A stretch of DNA of 64,000 nt, from the NCBI GenBank assembly GCA_023101885.1, contig JALPQD010000075.1, positions 5,026,630-5,090,629 on the forward strand, given 5' to 3'. How positions within the stretch are numbered: position 1 is the stretch's first letter; every line of letters starts with the position of its first letter. This stretch comes from Typhlomys cinereus (lineage: Eukaryota > Chordata > Mammalia > Rodentia > Platacanthomyidae). Under the pieces are notes generated by a model. The model was not told the DNA's origin. It ran no database searches and worked only from the letters and a program-made list of their open reading frames with translations. A program made the position numbers and the translations under genes. This document shows, piece by piece, positions 46,796 through 57,121 of this stretch.

Positions 46796-47226
46796 GTGAT
46801 TAAGCCACTGAGAAAACAGTCTCCTTGCAAGTCTCAAGCCTCCTGGCCAGGGCTGCTTTTGAGAGGTTTCTCGACAAGGACAAATGCATCACTTAGCATT
46901 GCAGTTTGGGTAATGACTGAGTGTACTCCAGGCTTGCTGCTCAGTGTGGCACTGTTGGGAGGGGAAGTTTATGGGAAGGCCCTTAGATCACAGGGTGTAC
47001 CCTCTAAAGGGATTGTAGACTTGCTTCCTAGTTCAACCTGCAGCCACTTGTTCCAATAGGAGTTCCAGCTTCTGCCGTCCACAGTGGACCCATTTCCGGA
47101 GCTGGAATTTCCACTGCTGCACTGTTGGGAGCTTGGGCTTCCAAAGCTCCACGTTTAAATAAACCTCTTTTCTTCACAAGAAACCTGCATCTGGAGTTTT
47201 CCTACAGCATAGAAAGATAACTAATG
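46796..47226 (+). mobile_element. Probable LTR remnant, plus orientation
   Basis: Its end has the LTR/MaLR pattern: AAATAAACCTCTTTTCTTCA (poly(A) signal, about 47157-47176), then a TCCTACAGCATAGAAAGATA and ACTAATGCA finish. The 5' border is unclear. Confidence 0.45.
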
Positions 47227-47900
47227 CACCTAAACATGCGGGTTCCCTTCAAGTGGCCTCAGCCCTCCCGGATAGCAGTATCACCTGCTCATCTCATGCA
47301 AGGACAGCGTCCTCTCTGCAGCCCTACACCAGTGTTGTCAGAAAAGCTCAAGGCACACTCATGCCTCTGAGGTTTTGTCTTTCTTGTTGTTTTTGTTGCA
47401 TTCTCTTGAACTTCTATACAAAACTCTGTCAGAAAACACTTGGCCTCTATGACATAGGAAGAATTAAGATCCAAAAATTATCTCCACTATGCAAACTCCA
47501 TAAATCATGAAAAAAAGTCTGACTGACTACAATTCCACATCTAAAACTGGTAACTGGAAGGACCCATCGATAAACTTTGAAGATCTTTATCTACTGCCCC
47601 TTCGAAGGGAATGTTGTATAAGGTGAAGTGTCCCTAGCCTTCATTTGGTTCTTCGTAAAGCTGAAAACCATTAAAACAAACCAGCTTCGGTCTGGTAGGT
47701 TTCAGTTCTCCTTTCTTTCACTTGAGTGTATGATATCATCCTCTGGGTGGGGGAGAATGCAGAGGAGGACCTCAACTACAGAGCGAATCTGTCACTAGTT
47801 CTGACCACCTCTCTGCAGAAGTGGATGACCATTTAATCTGATATATCCAGATGCGTATACCCAGGATGTGGCTATGAGAACGTGCAGTACAGACAGACAA
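47227..47900. other. Unassigned sequence
   Basis: No gene supported; short frames on both strands overlap each other. Confidence 0.35.
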
Positions 47901-49020
47901 TTATGGGCTCTGAGGATAAATAGTCAGGTCTCCAGGGGTGAGATGATACGAACCACTTTAGAGCATATGATCTTTCAACACACTGATTTCCCAAAGCTAG
48001 GCAACTGGATCAATGACAGTTCTACATCTAGCTTGGGGGGGGGTCTAAACCATTTTTTCATGGTGGCTGCTCCATTTTACATTTCCATCAATCGTGCATG
48101 AAGGCACACTTTCTCCACCTCTTTTGTTGAAGAGACATTTGTGCTTCTTGACAATTGCAGCATTATTCACAATGGCTAAGATACAGAAAGCACTGAAGTG
48201 TCTGTTGATATATGAGTGGATGAAAACTTATCACAGATGTACATTTATAAATAGATACAATGATATATTATCCAACCTTAGAAAATGAAAGTCTGACATT
48301 CGCAATGATATAGATGAATCTGGTGGACATTGAGCCAAGTGAAATAAGTTGGGAATAGAAAAACAAGAATAAATAATCCCATGTACATGTAAAATTTGAA
48401 ACCTCAAATTCACAAAAGCAGAGTGTAAAATAGTGGTTTCCAGGAGAGACAGGCAGATAAAGTTTTAGCTACACAGGAAGAGTAAGTTGTAGACATCTAG
48501 CATGCAATGCCACTACCACAGTCAATAATGCCATCAGCAACAATACAAAGACAGTTAATAATGTCACTAGCATATAGTGTTGAGATCACAGTTAATAAAT
48601 GTTATTAACATGCACTGCTGAGACCACAGTTAGTTAATAATACCACTGACAGTAATACAGGGACGACAACTAACAATGCCATCAAGCATGCACTGCCAGG
48701 GCATAGCATGCACTGCTGAGATCACAGCTAATAATGCCAGTAGCATGCGCTGTCAGGACCACGGTTAGTGACGACATTAGCATACAATGCACAGACCATA
48801 GTTACAACACTGTTAGCACGCCTGGCATGCAGTGCCAAGACAACAGTTAATAATGCCATGCTCTGCTCTTGACAATTGTTGAGATCCTAAGTGATTCTGT
48901 CACACACAGAGAGATAAGTACAAGATGATGGACAATTAATTATCTTGGCTGTAGTAATCACAATACAGTGTGCATGCACATTAAAACATAGCATTCCTTA
49001 GCTCTTTATCTTAAAGACAA
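47900..49020 (+). mobile_element. Ancient L1M 3' end with an internal minisatellite
   Basis: 48150-48470 follows the sense L1M 3' region: GCATTATTCACAATGGCTAA, TCTGTTGATATATGAGTGGA, TGATATAGATGAATCTGGTG, AGTGGTTTCCAGGAGAGACA. After the minisatellite it resumes with GATCCTAAGTGATTCTGTCA, GTAGTAATCACAATACAGTG and the ACATTAAAACATAGC end. The left border is uncertain. Confidence 0.75.
48499..48860 (+). repeat. Degenerate minisatellite, about 36-37-bp unit, roughly ten copies
   Basis: Units of the form AGCATGCACTGCTGAGA, CCACAGTTAATAATGCCA recur about every 36-37 bp with heavy divergence and two partial units (around 48700 and 48826). The unit resembles the single L1M 3'-UTR segment ACAGCATGGTGACTATAGTT plus AATAATAC, at exactly the place where that segment is expected in the surrounding L1M. 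Confidence 0.85.
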
Positions 49021-49029
49021 ACCTTATTT

Positions 49030-49112
49030 TATGGTACTAGGCATTGAACTAAAGCCTCACAAGTCTGAAAGTAGGAAACAATCACTAAGCTTTATACCTA
49101 GACCTTTTTTCA
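49030..49112 (-). mobile_element. ID-type SINE relic
   Basis: ATGGTACTAGGCATTGAACT, AAAGCCTCACAAGTCTGAAA, CTAAGCTTTATACCTAGACC is the reverse complement of an ID-type head, strongly diverged. Confidence 0.55.
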
Positions 49113-49119
49113 TTTTTGA

Positions 49120-49860
49120 TTTTCAGTAGCTCAGGTAAGGAAGAAGTAAAATTGTAAATCATCACAAAGCACATGGTCACCTATGCAGAAGATCTACTGA
49201 AAATAATCAAACGTATGAACAAACGATCAACTTGAGTTGACATTTAAACCATATCATTTATGACAGCATCAACTCACGGCTCAGTCTAACCCAGATGTGA
49301 AGGGTATAAAATCCTGCTGAAAGGAAGTAAGAAAGCACTGTAGAGACTAACTTCTTTATGAGCCAGAACTAAATATTGTTAAGCTGTCTCCATAGATTGA
49401 TCTACAAACGCAAAGCAATTTCAATTAAAATCACTGCAAGCATTTGTGTGTAGAAACAGACACACTAGGTTTGGTGAGATGTCTCAACAGGTAAAGCCAC
49501 CTGCATTCAAACTTGGAAACCTGGGTTGGACCCCTGAAGCCCCTGTAAATGTAAAAGAAGAGAAACAACTTCTGAAAGTTGTCTTTGACATCTATGGCAG
49601 CCACTCACCACCCTTCTCTCATAAATAAGATATGTGGACACACTGAATTCTGAAATTCATTTGAATTTATAAAATGCCTGCAGTAACCAAAACAATTCAG
49701 AAAAAGAAGAAAATTAGAAAAATCATCTTATCAGATTCTAAAATGTATTATCCAGCTACAAAATCAGAATGATTAATGAACAGAAAGCAACTACAGCACA
49801 ATCTGTGATCATGTGGTCATCTGTCAAAGCTATCGGAATCAGGATTAATTGAAACTCAAA
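49120..49860 (+). mobile_element. Ancient L1M ORF2 fragment, sense, interrupted
   Basis: Blocks typical of mammalian L1M ORF2 appear in order: CATATCATTTATGACAGCAT, AATTTCAATTAAAATCAC, GAAATTCATTTGAATTTATA, ACCAAAACAATTCAGAAAAA, TGATTAATGAACAGAAAGC. A block of about 160 bp (49464-49625) interrupts it. Reading frame destroyed. Confidence 0.65.
49464..49625 (+). mobile_element. ID-like SINE fragment inserted in L1M
   Basis: GGTTTGGTGAGATGTCTCAA (box A region) and CTGGGTTGGACCCC (box B region) resemble an ID-type head. The remainder is diverged. Confidence 0.45.
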
Positions 49861-49949
49861 CTCAAGATGCTGCTACCAGTGGATGTGTCCTGAGCTCATT
49901 CTTTCCTTATGCACATATCCGTGATTAGTCCTTTTAAAAGTCTTCATAC

Positions 49950-50320
49950 TGGGGCAGAGGATATGGCTCAGTATAATTAAAGTACTTGTTTGTGCAAGCA
50001 AAAGGACTGTAGTTCAGATGCCCAGGTCCTATGTAAAATGTCAGATGGATGTGGCAGCCTACCTGTAATTCTAGCCTTGGAAGACAGAGACTGAGAATTC
50101 CCAGAGGAAGTTGGACAGCCAGACTATCCCTATCAGCAATCTCTGGGTTTGATTAGCGACCTTGTTTCAAAAAGAATAATGTAGAGGAACAATCAAGGAT
50201 GATTACAATGCCAGTCTTGGGTCTCCATGTGCATGAACATACACATGTATCTGCAGACACACATATATTATATCATGCGTAACACACACGTTGAAATGAA
50301 AAAATAAAAAATAATAATTT
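49950..50320 (+). mobile_element. Dimeric tRNA/B1-type SINE, old
   Basis: GGGGCAGAGGATATGGCTCA (head), GTAGTTCAGATGCCC (box B), a B1-like ACCTGTAATTCTAGCCTTGG middle and a CATGTGCATGAACATACAC tail. Diverged; flanking duplication not visible. Confidence 0.6.
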
Positions 50321-51036
50321 TTCATTTCAGAGACTCTGTCAGTAGAGAACAAAAACAAAATTTTTTTGTTTCAAAATAGCATTTCAGCTCTTTAAGGAAA
50401 GAAACAAAAGCCTACATTGGAAGGACTAGTGTTGTGAGGGTTGATCCAGTGAGAATCCTGTCTGTCCAAGGGCCCCAGCCCCTTCATCTTCATCACTGCC
50501 AGAGCCCGAAAGGCAGCAATTATGACATGAGGAGCACTGGCATGCGAGTCGGGTACTGGGGGTCCCATCTGGTCCCCAGCAGCAGCTATCCACCTGCACT
50601 TAACAAATCTCTTCTGCTCTCACAAAAAGAAGAGAGACAATTGCACTAGAATGCATTAGAATATATTTTTCAAGTTATATCCCTTAACACAAGAGTCCTT
50701 AGACTTCTAAAATTATATATTCTTTCAGGAAAAATTGTGACATCATATACCTAGGAGATGTATATATTTAATTCATAAAATGGCGTGTATGCATTTGTTC
50801 TATCATATCAATGAATTGAGTAAGTTATAAAAAGTCACAAAGAAAGTTTTCTTTAAAGTTGAGGTAAAAACAAGTAAGACTTCTCTCATGTTCCTGCCTC
50901 ATGGCTATCGATATGACTGCACATTTTCTTTGGAAATCCAGACTCAAGTGGAGCCAGGGTGAGGATCTTCATTGGTCTATTTTTTTATTAATACAACAAA
51001 ATTTTCATGGACAGATAACTGGAGATGTATTATATA

Positions 51037-51040
<4 letters not shown>
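50321..51040. other. Unassigned AT-rich sequence
   Basis: No gene supported. Confidence 0.4.

Positions 51041-51074
<34 letters not shown>
51041..51074 (+). repeat. (GT)n microsatellite
   Basis: Pure GT run of about 17 units preceding an LTR-like segment. Confidence 0.95.
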
Positions 51075-51075
<1 letters not shown>

Positions 51076-51365
51076 TTTATTTAGTTCATAGTTCCGGAGG
51101 TTCAAGAGCATGGCATTAGCTTCTGCTCAGATCCGTCATATGGCAGATGGTACCATAGCAAAAACAAGTGCGAGAGGGAGAAATCACATGGCAAGTCAGG
51201 AAATCTCCACAATTGCTCCCCAGGGTCAGATATAATGTGCGATCTTATATGTGCCTTGTGGGTGGGATTCGCAACTAAGGACTTCCCCGGGAGCTCGCTG
51301 CACCAAGCGGAGGGCGTTCGATGAGCCACCTGAGCTCCACCAGATTATTGTTTTCCAAGTCATCC
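51075..51365 (-). mobile_element. Probable MaLR-type LTR remnant, antisense
   Basis: ATTTATTTAGTTCATAGTTC followed by CGGAGG and later a GGCAAGTC/CTTGTGGG sequence resembles the antisense 3' part of MaLR LTRs (TTTATTTGGCTCACAGTTC type). Diverged. Confidence 0.4.
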
Positions 51366-51372
51366 CCTCTGC

Positions 51373-51408
<36 letters not shown>

Positions 51409-51501
51409 GAGAAAGAAAGAAAGAAAGAAAGAGAGAAGAAGAAAGAGGAAAGAAGAGAGAGAAACGAAAGAAAAGAGAAGAAGAAAGAAAGAGAAGAGAA
51501 G

Positions 51502-51532
<31 letters not shown>

Positions 51533-51653
51533 AAGAAAGAGAAAAGAGAGAGAGAGGAAGGAAAGAGGAAGAGAAAAGGAGTATGAAAGAAAAGGGGGGG
51601 AGAGGGATAAGAAAAGGGAAAGGGAGAGAGAGAGAGAGAGGGAGAGAGAGAGA
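51373..51653 (+). repeat. Long polypurine tract, GAAA/GA repeats
   Basis: 281 nt of purine on the plus strand with only about five pyrimidine interruptions (near 51464, 51581-51583 and 51607). It grades from (GAAA)n through mixed AG to (GA)n. Mirror-symmetric sub-blocks make it a candidate for triplex (H-DNA) formation. Confidence 0.95.
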
Positions 51654-52274
51654 TCTATATCCCATTGAGTGGCAACTCTTGGTCTCTGTACCTAGTTGGC
51701 AGCACATGAAACAAGGAGAGACAAACCACTTCTAAACTTTTGCAGACCTCCTACTTCTTTAAGCAAATTCACTTGATTTTTTTTTCTCATGCATATACTA
51801 GAGGCCCAGTGACAGCTTTTACAAACCATTTAACTACATGCTAAGGTTCCTTTTGTTTCCAAAGTAATCCATATTCCTCATTATACGTATAATACCTATA
51901 TATACATATATATAGTACATAAGAAGTGCTATTCTTTACACCTATTAGAAGTCAAAATTAGCATGAAGATTACAAACATTTTTCACTCTGCGTGGGAATA
52001 ATTTGAATATCACAGCTACATGCTCCCCATGTAGCAAACCATGCCTGAATCATATCTCTGTTTCTCGACCAAAGAAGTGTATTAACCTCTTTAGTTTTTG
52101 TTTTATTTACATAGCACCCTCAGCCATCAGTCTCCCCATAAAGTGAAGCAATAAGAGAAGTTAAGGCGTTCTTGTGAGATAAATATAAATAAATAAATAA
52201 ATTTCCAACAGCTGTGATGCCCTTTGTAAAAGTATTCTTTCACATCAAAATTAGGAGAAGAATCGATTTCCTAA
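51654..52274. other. Unassigned AT-rich sequence
   Basis: Short TATATA run at about 51897-51914 and an (AAAT)n-like run at 52187-52203. Nothing else supported. Confidence 0.4.
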
Positions 52275-52915
52275 TTGGCCAAAGTTTCTATGAGCATTTC
52301 TGTGGCCTTAAGGAGGCCATCTTAAATCTCCCTTGTGCATAAAACATCTGTCCTGCTCCCAAGCCTGCTGCCCAGGAGGCAAGAGCAACTGTCTTGGCTG
52401 CCCTTCCTGGTTGTTCCCAGAAGAAGGCCGCTGAGAGGGCTGTGTGATCACCTGACCTTTTTGGAGACAGTTTTGTTCCCAAACGCAATTTAGGAGGTTG
52501 GGACTGAACCCTTGAAGCAAGGTTTGCCTTGGAGGTCATTCTGGAGAGAAATGCTTTTTCTCCTAAAATCTCACTAGGAGACTTCCTGTGTCCCATCCTG
52601 TGTTCTGAAGTTACCACAGGAGGCTACGGGCCTGAGAGCTTTGCAGAACCACTGAGGGACAGCCAAACTGACCTTGAAGCTAGCAACCCGGGGTGGTCAG
52701 GCCACAGTTCCATCAGCCCATTACAATTGGTGCTGAAGGCAGTATGTCTTAGCTTCCGGCAGGTATACCTCTCTCTTTGATGCAGGCAGAGTGGGTGAGC
52801 AAAGCTCAAATCCTGCAGATACCTGAGCCAGACTTCCTCCAGTTCTCCAAATAAACTGTCTAGATACACCCTGGTGTCTAGAAATAAACTGTGAGATACA
52901 CCCTGGTGGTCGAAG
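52275..52915 (+). mobile_element. Probable LTR, with duplicated poly(A)-signal segment
   Basis: A 600-bp, GC-balanced non-coding block ends with two tandem copies of a roughly 30-bp unit, ATAAACTGTCTAGATACACC and ATAAACTGTGAGATACACCC (about 52851 and 52883), each with AATAAA. A duplicated R-region-like segment near the end of such a block fits an LTR. No flanking duplication was identified. Confidence 0.4.
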
Positions 52916-53640
52916 CTACCTCACGTGAGAATAGGAAACAGGCTTTGATGTGCCTGCGAGTACCACTGGCTCCCTTACCTCCAACAAAGCGGCAGGGCCA
53001 GAAAGTCAGCATTGGTCCTTCCCTCAACAAAAACAGCCACAGTCTAAGGCTGGACGATGACTCTGCGCGTTGCAATGTGATCATAAACAGTCACGTCCTC
53101 TCCTGCCCTTGTGAGACTTGGGGACGACCCAACGAACTGGCTGCAGGCTGTGTGCAGGCTCAACACCCTTCTTGATCCCTCCCCTGATGGCCCGCAGCTA
53201 TAGGCTGGAAGCTTGAGTCCTGACAGGTAGAGAAGGTATTAGGTGTAAGGGCTATTCCTAGTATTACTCACACTTTTATTAGGTGAATAGCAAGAGGGAG
53301 ACTGTTAGAATTTGGTGAGTGGTGAGAGAAGACTGTGCTTAAATTCCTCAAAGGTACTAACCTACCAAGTCTGTCAAAGCAGTCCAGGCCATTTTTGAGA
53401 CTATGGGGTGGGGTCTACACTATACTGCCCTATACCATTATGGCAGAGGGGCGCAATTAGTACTTTTCTAATTAATAAGCTAAAAATGACCCATAGATTT
53501 TTTTGCGGAGTTGTCTTCATTAAAGTTTTTATTAAATGTCAAGGTAAAGGGCCCAAGGTATTGGGCACTATTCCAATTTCTTATACTAATCTTATGCTTT
53601 TCGTCTCTAATGAGTCCATTGAAACTTATATTGATAGTGG
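52916..53640. other. Unassigned sequence
   Basis: No gene supported. The + frame 52891-53175 (94 codons) is not recognisable. Confidence 0.35.
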
Positions 53641-53649
53641 CACATCAGC

Positions 53650-54010
53650 TGGTTTTTCATTACTATGACAAAATATCAGAGGCAGACTAACTTTATAAAG
53701 AGGTTTATTTTGTTCATAGTTCTAAAGGTTTGAGTGCAGGATCCTATCTTCAGCCTCTCTTGTGAGAACATCATGGTGACTGGCATCACGGTGGCAGTGT
53801 GTACAGATGGGTCATAAGTGAGTCAGGAAGCCAGAACGTGACCAGGTCTTGTGAAGGCTCGGCGCTCCTCAGAACCACTTTAATTCCTTCTAGGAGAAGC
53901 TTCCTCAGAGACTCAAGGAACTCTTGCTAGGCTCCACTTCTTAGAGGAACCCCTCATCTCATTGCCACATTGGGGACCAAGTGTCCAGCGTGCGAATGAA
54001 CCTAGGAGGA
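53650..54010 (-). mobile_element. MaLR-type LTR, antisense
   Basis: TTCATTACTATGACAAAATA, TATAAAGAGGTTTATTTTGT, TCATAGTTCTAAAGGTTTGA reproduces the antisense end of MaLR LTRs (poly(A) signal as TTTATT). The other end is less certain. Confidence 0.5.
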
Positions 54011-54740
54011 CACTTACAAATCACGACATCAGCATCCTGAAAGGCTGGGGTGGGGGGTGATGAAAGCAAATGACCCTTCAGACCCTGACGTGGCTGCTGG
54101 TGAGGGGGACATACTTTCAAGGCCAAGCGGCATCTCACATACATATTGTAAACACCTCCGCACCAAAACAAGATATGTTCAACTTTCTAAACCAGTTTTC
54201 CATCATAAGATAAGTGCACTGAATCTGTGACGAAGTGGCCTTCCTGTTCTTTTCTTCCCTTTCTTCTGGTCTGAGTTCTGCTGACTGCCCAGGCAAATCA
54301 GGGACAACACGCCCAGCTGACAGAGGTAGAACTGCCAATCCCATGAGGCAGACAGCACAGCAGGAAAGACAGCTCGAGTGGTGCAAAACACATGGTGTGA
54401 ATTCTTTCTGGTGGCGGAACAATTAATACTTGGTATTCATGTAGTTATCAGATGTGTCAGCAAATAATAAAGGATGAATATTTGCATATCTGTGGTGTAC
54501 GACTGACTCTCATGCTTTAAATTTTTTCTTTTATTTCTAATCAATACGTAATTATACCTCTGTAGAGGATGAGGCTTCCATAAGGTGTATATTTTAGAAT
54601 GAACTAGTCAGTGTGCTCACCTCAAATGCTCATTTTTTTTTTTTTGGTGTGTGGTAGGAACATTCAAACTACTTACTTCTTATTCCTTATTGTATTTTGG
54701 CTTCACATTCAAATGGCAGGTGATCATAGTTATGTGTAAC
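54011..54740. other. Unassigned sequence
   Basis: No gene supported; the overlapping frames at 54135-54426 on both strands are unconvincing. Confidence 0.35.
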
Positions 54741-54744
54741 TCAT

Positions 54745-54860
54745 GAGTAGGCAGACATTTCCTGCAAAGTGGCAAAGGGCAAATATGTTAGACTTTGTGG
54801 ACATAGTGTCTCAGTAGCAATCACTAGACTGCTTGCAAGCAGTCACACAAGTTCATTCAC
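54745..54860 (-). mobile_element. Old MER-type DNA-transposon fragment
   Basis: TTTCCTGCAAAGTGGCAAAG, GGCAAATATGTTAGACTTTG, TGGACATAGTGTCTCAGTAG matches a widespread mammalian non-autonomous repeat whose sense form is seen at 55370-55512. The family name is uncertain; I believe it is a DNA transposon. Confidence 0.5.
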
Positions 54861-55117
54861 AGAAGGGCCAGAAACTTTCTGCCCTGCAGCTTGGGAATTC
54901 TCAATCTAGGGAAACATTGTGTCTTCAACAACCTTAGCTATTGACTCAGCACTCTGGAAACAGAAGGGGAAAGCTGCAAAAATGCGTCTCAGTGGCAACA
55001 ATAGCTGCAGCAGATATTTATATGGAAACTGTGTACTCTGTATGTAGAATAGCAGCTAATGTTTGTTTACTTACAGTTTTAAAATATTTATACATAAGCT
55101 ACATGCATTATTCTACC

Positions 55118-55355
55118 TAGATATTCTCTCTCTCTCTCTCTCCAGAATGTGTGTGTCTATGGAGAGCCAAGTGTGGTATGGGAACTTATCCTAGATTAGC
55201 TGTTTTTATCATTGTTTTACTCTGGGTTTATCAGCTCTCCCGGCTAGGGCACGAATTGCAGATCCTCACCATTTCCTTCCAGCATTTTTATGTGGGATCT
55301 GGGGAATCCTTTTACTTGCGAGCAAAGATTTAACCCTTGAGCATCTCCCCATTCC
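55118..55355 (-). mobile_element. Diverged tRNA-derived SINE with CT run
   Basis: On the minus strand the right end reads like an ID/SINE head (GGGGAGATGCTCAAGGGTTA). The body resembles the older SINE subfamily (CATTTTTATGTGGGATCTGG on +). (CT)n at about 55126-55142 lies at its tail end. Confidence 0.6.
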
Positions 55356-55369
55356 CTATTCTGCCTACT

Positions 55370-55512
55370 TTTATAAATAAAATTTTCTTAACTCAAAACT
55401 ACAGACATGTATTGTCTATAATCACTTAACAACATTGGGTGAATGGAACAGAGGCAGAAATCGTGGCCTTTTTTTGCCATTGAGAGAAAAAGTTTGCCAA
55501 GCCCTGTCTTAC
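55370..55512 (+). mobile_element. Old MER-type DNA-transposon fragment, opposite orientation
   Basis: TTTTATAAATAAAATTTTCT, CATGTATTGTCTATAATCAC and AGAAAAAGTTTGCCAAGCCC follow the same element as 54745-54860 on the other strand, giving an inverted pair with a SINE between. Confidence 0.5.
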
Positions 55513-56219
55513 ACTGTCATCCTTGAGATCAGACCTTGGGAAACCATGATCTAGAACGTGCTATAAGCCTCTTCCCCTCAACGTGCTGAACAAAAGAACC
55601 ATTGTCAGTGTATTTCCAAATATAAGACTCAGAAGGAATTCACACATGGATCCAATGACCAAGAGTAAAAAGGAAGCAAGCACTGGTCCTAGGCCCATGC
55701 CAGCTCCTCTCTGGAGCCCAATTAACGTGATTACTGCATTTGCCTTGCTAATAACTGATCTTTATCTTCCCCAAGGAAATTAAGTGCCATGCAAATATTC
55801 ATCAAATGTCAAGATATTTTTTCATCCTCTGACCTTTGAAAATTTATCAGATAACTTTCTGAAGGAAGAGTCTCTTTTGAGCATGCCAGCAAAAGTGAGA
55901 TCATTGTGATTCCCGAAAAGAGATAATTATTAGAAACAGCTAATGAGAGTAGCGACAGCCGGTGACTGGGGGGTGGAATGAAATCTAGGCAAGCTTGCTT
56001 AGACCTCGGCGTAAAGCTAGAATGTAAGGATTCACAGAGACCAAAAACAAATCCAACCAGTTCTGAGGCTTCGAGCATTAATTCACCAGAATTTGTAAAT
56101 GGGTTTCTGCCTGCCTTGTTCTTAGAGGAAAAAAAAAAAGGAAATTGCCTATGAGAGGAAAGCAAAATTGCTCAAAATGTTTACAATCTTGAACATGAAA
56201 GAACAGAGCACTGGTTTGG
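55513..56219. other. Unassigned unique sequence, possibly regulatory
   Basis: 55700-55830 combines CCAATTAACGTGATTAC, GATCTTTATCTTCC (GATA-like) and a POU octamer ATGCAAAT (55789-55796). This is suggestive of conserved regulatory DNA but unproven. Confidence 0.35.
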
Positions 56220-56573
56220 TCCCTTTTTCTGGGGATCCCTTCTGTTCCCCCGACTCCACTCTCTTCCCCTGCTCCCACCCCCCACCCCCCCACCCCCAGG
56301 CACTTCGGGGCCTCTGTTCCGTTCACTGCTGGGCTCGCTTCCGGTCCTCTGTTCTGTACACCCTGGAGCGGTCACCTTTCTTCCTCCCAGAGCTGCTCTT
56401 GTGCTCCTCTTCCTCATCTGGACCCAGCGGGTGTCCAGGCCAAGCGGCTAGCATTAGGAGAGGGCTGCAAAGGCAGAGAATCTCGCCTCTCTCCACTGAG
56501 GCTGCAGAGCAGAAGATTCTGAAGAAAAAAAAATTAATTTTAAAAAGAATTCTTTCACTAGCCACTTCCATAC
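56220..56573. other. GC-rich block with G-quadruplex motif
   Basis: Locally GC- and CpG-richer than its surroundings. The C-runs at 56273-56298 give, on the minus strand, at least four runs of three or more G with 1-nt loops, a strong quadruplex motif. No gene structure recognised. Confidence 0.5.
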
Positions 56574-57121
56574 TAATTTATCTTTTTTTTATTTCCACTC
56601 ATATAAACTTAACAGATACAGCGGTTCCCCCCTCCCTCCAACCCCCTATCCTCCTGTGTTCCCCTCCCCCTCCCCCTTCCCTCTCCATCCCGCAGTGCCT
56701 CCCACTCCCATCCCTGGAGCATCCTTTAATGTGCATGCCAAACTCTCCTCTGGGTCCTCCTCTCTGATGAGGTGCAAGGACCCAGTGGCATTTCCCTGAA
56801 CCCTTTCCCGTGTTCCCCTTAAGCATAGGAACACTACTGTGGCTGCCAATCCCTTGCCTCCAAGGATCTTGATGCCTTTAGCTGATGCTAGACTTTATGA
56901 GGTCAATAGTGTGTTGGACATTGCGCAGGGCATGTAAAGTCCAAAAATGATTGCTTCGGCCCTAACTTGTGTGGAGTATCTTGCATATCATTGCTCCTCC
57001 CATCCTTTTGCTCTTACACTCTTACCGCCCCCTCTTCCGCAAATTTCCCTGAGCTTCAGGATGGGGAGAAATTAGGCTGGCTAGTTCTAGGTGATTGATA
57101 TAGCCATAATAATTTATCTTT
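56574..57121 (-). mobile_element. 5'-truncated young L1 3' UTR, 12-bp TSD
   Basis: TAATTTATCTTT is repeated at 56574-56585 and 57110-57121. In between is the minus-strand copy of the 3' UTR seen at 30814-31358: T-tract, ATTTCCACTCATATAAACTT, C-rich tract, then TAACTTGTGTGGAGTATCTT. Confidence 0.9.

Noticed and set aside
48499..48860. CRISPR-like regular spacing of short repeats
   Set aside because: The units are contiguous, diverged and without unique spacers, and sit in a mammalian L1M; it is a minisatellite.
51251..51707. 111-115-codon frames rich in KERE on + and SLFL on -
   Set aside because: Translation of the polypurine tract.
56168..56767. 199-codon open frame on the plus strand
   Set aside because: It starts in C-rich low-complexity sequence and continues antisense into a young L1 3' UTR, so it is composition-driven.
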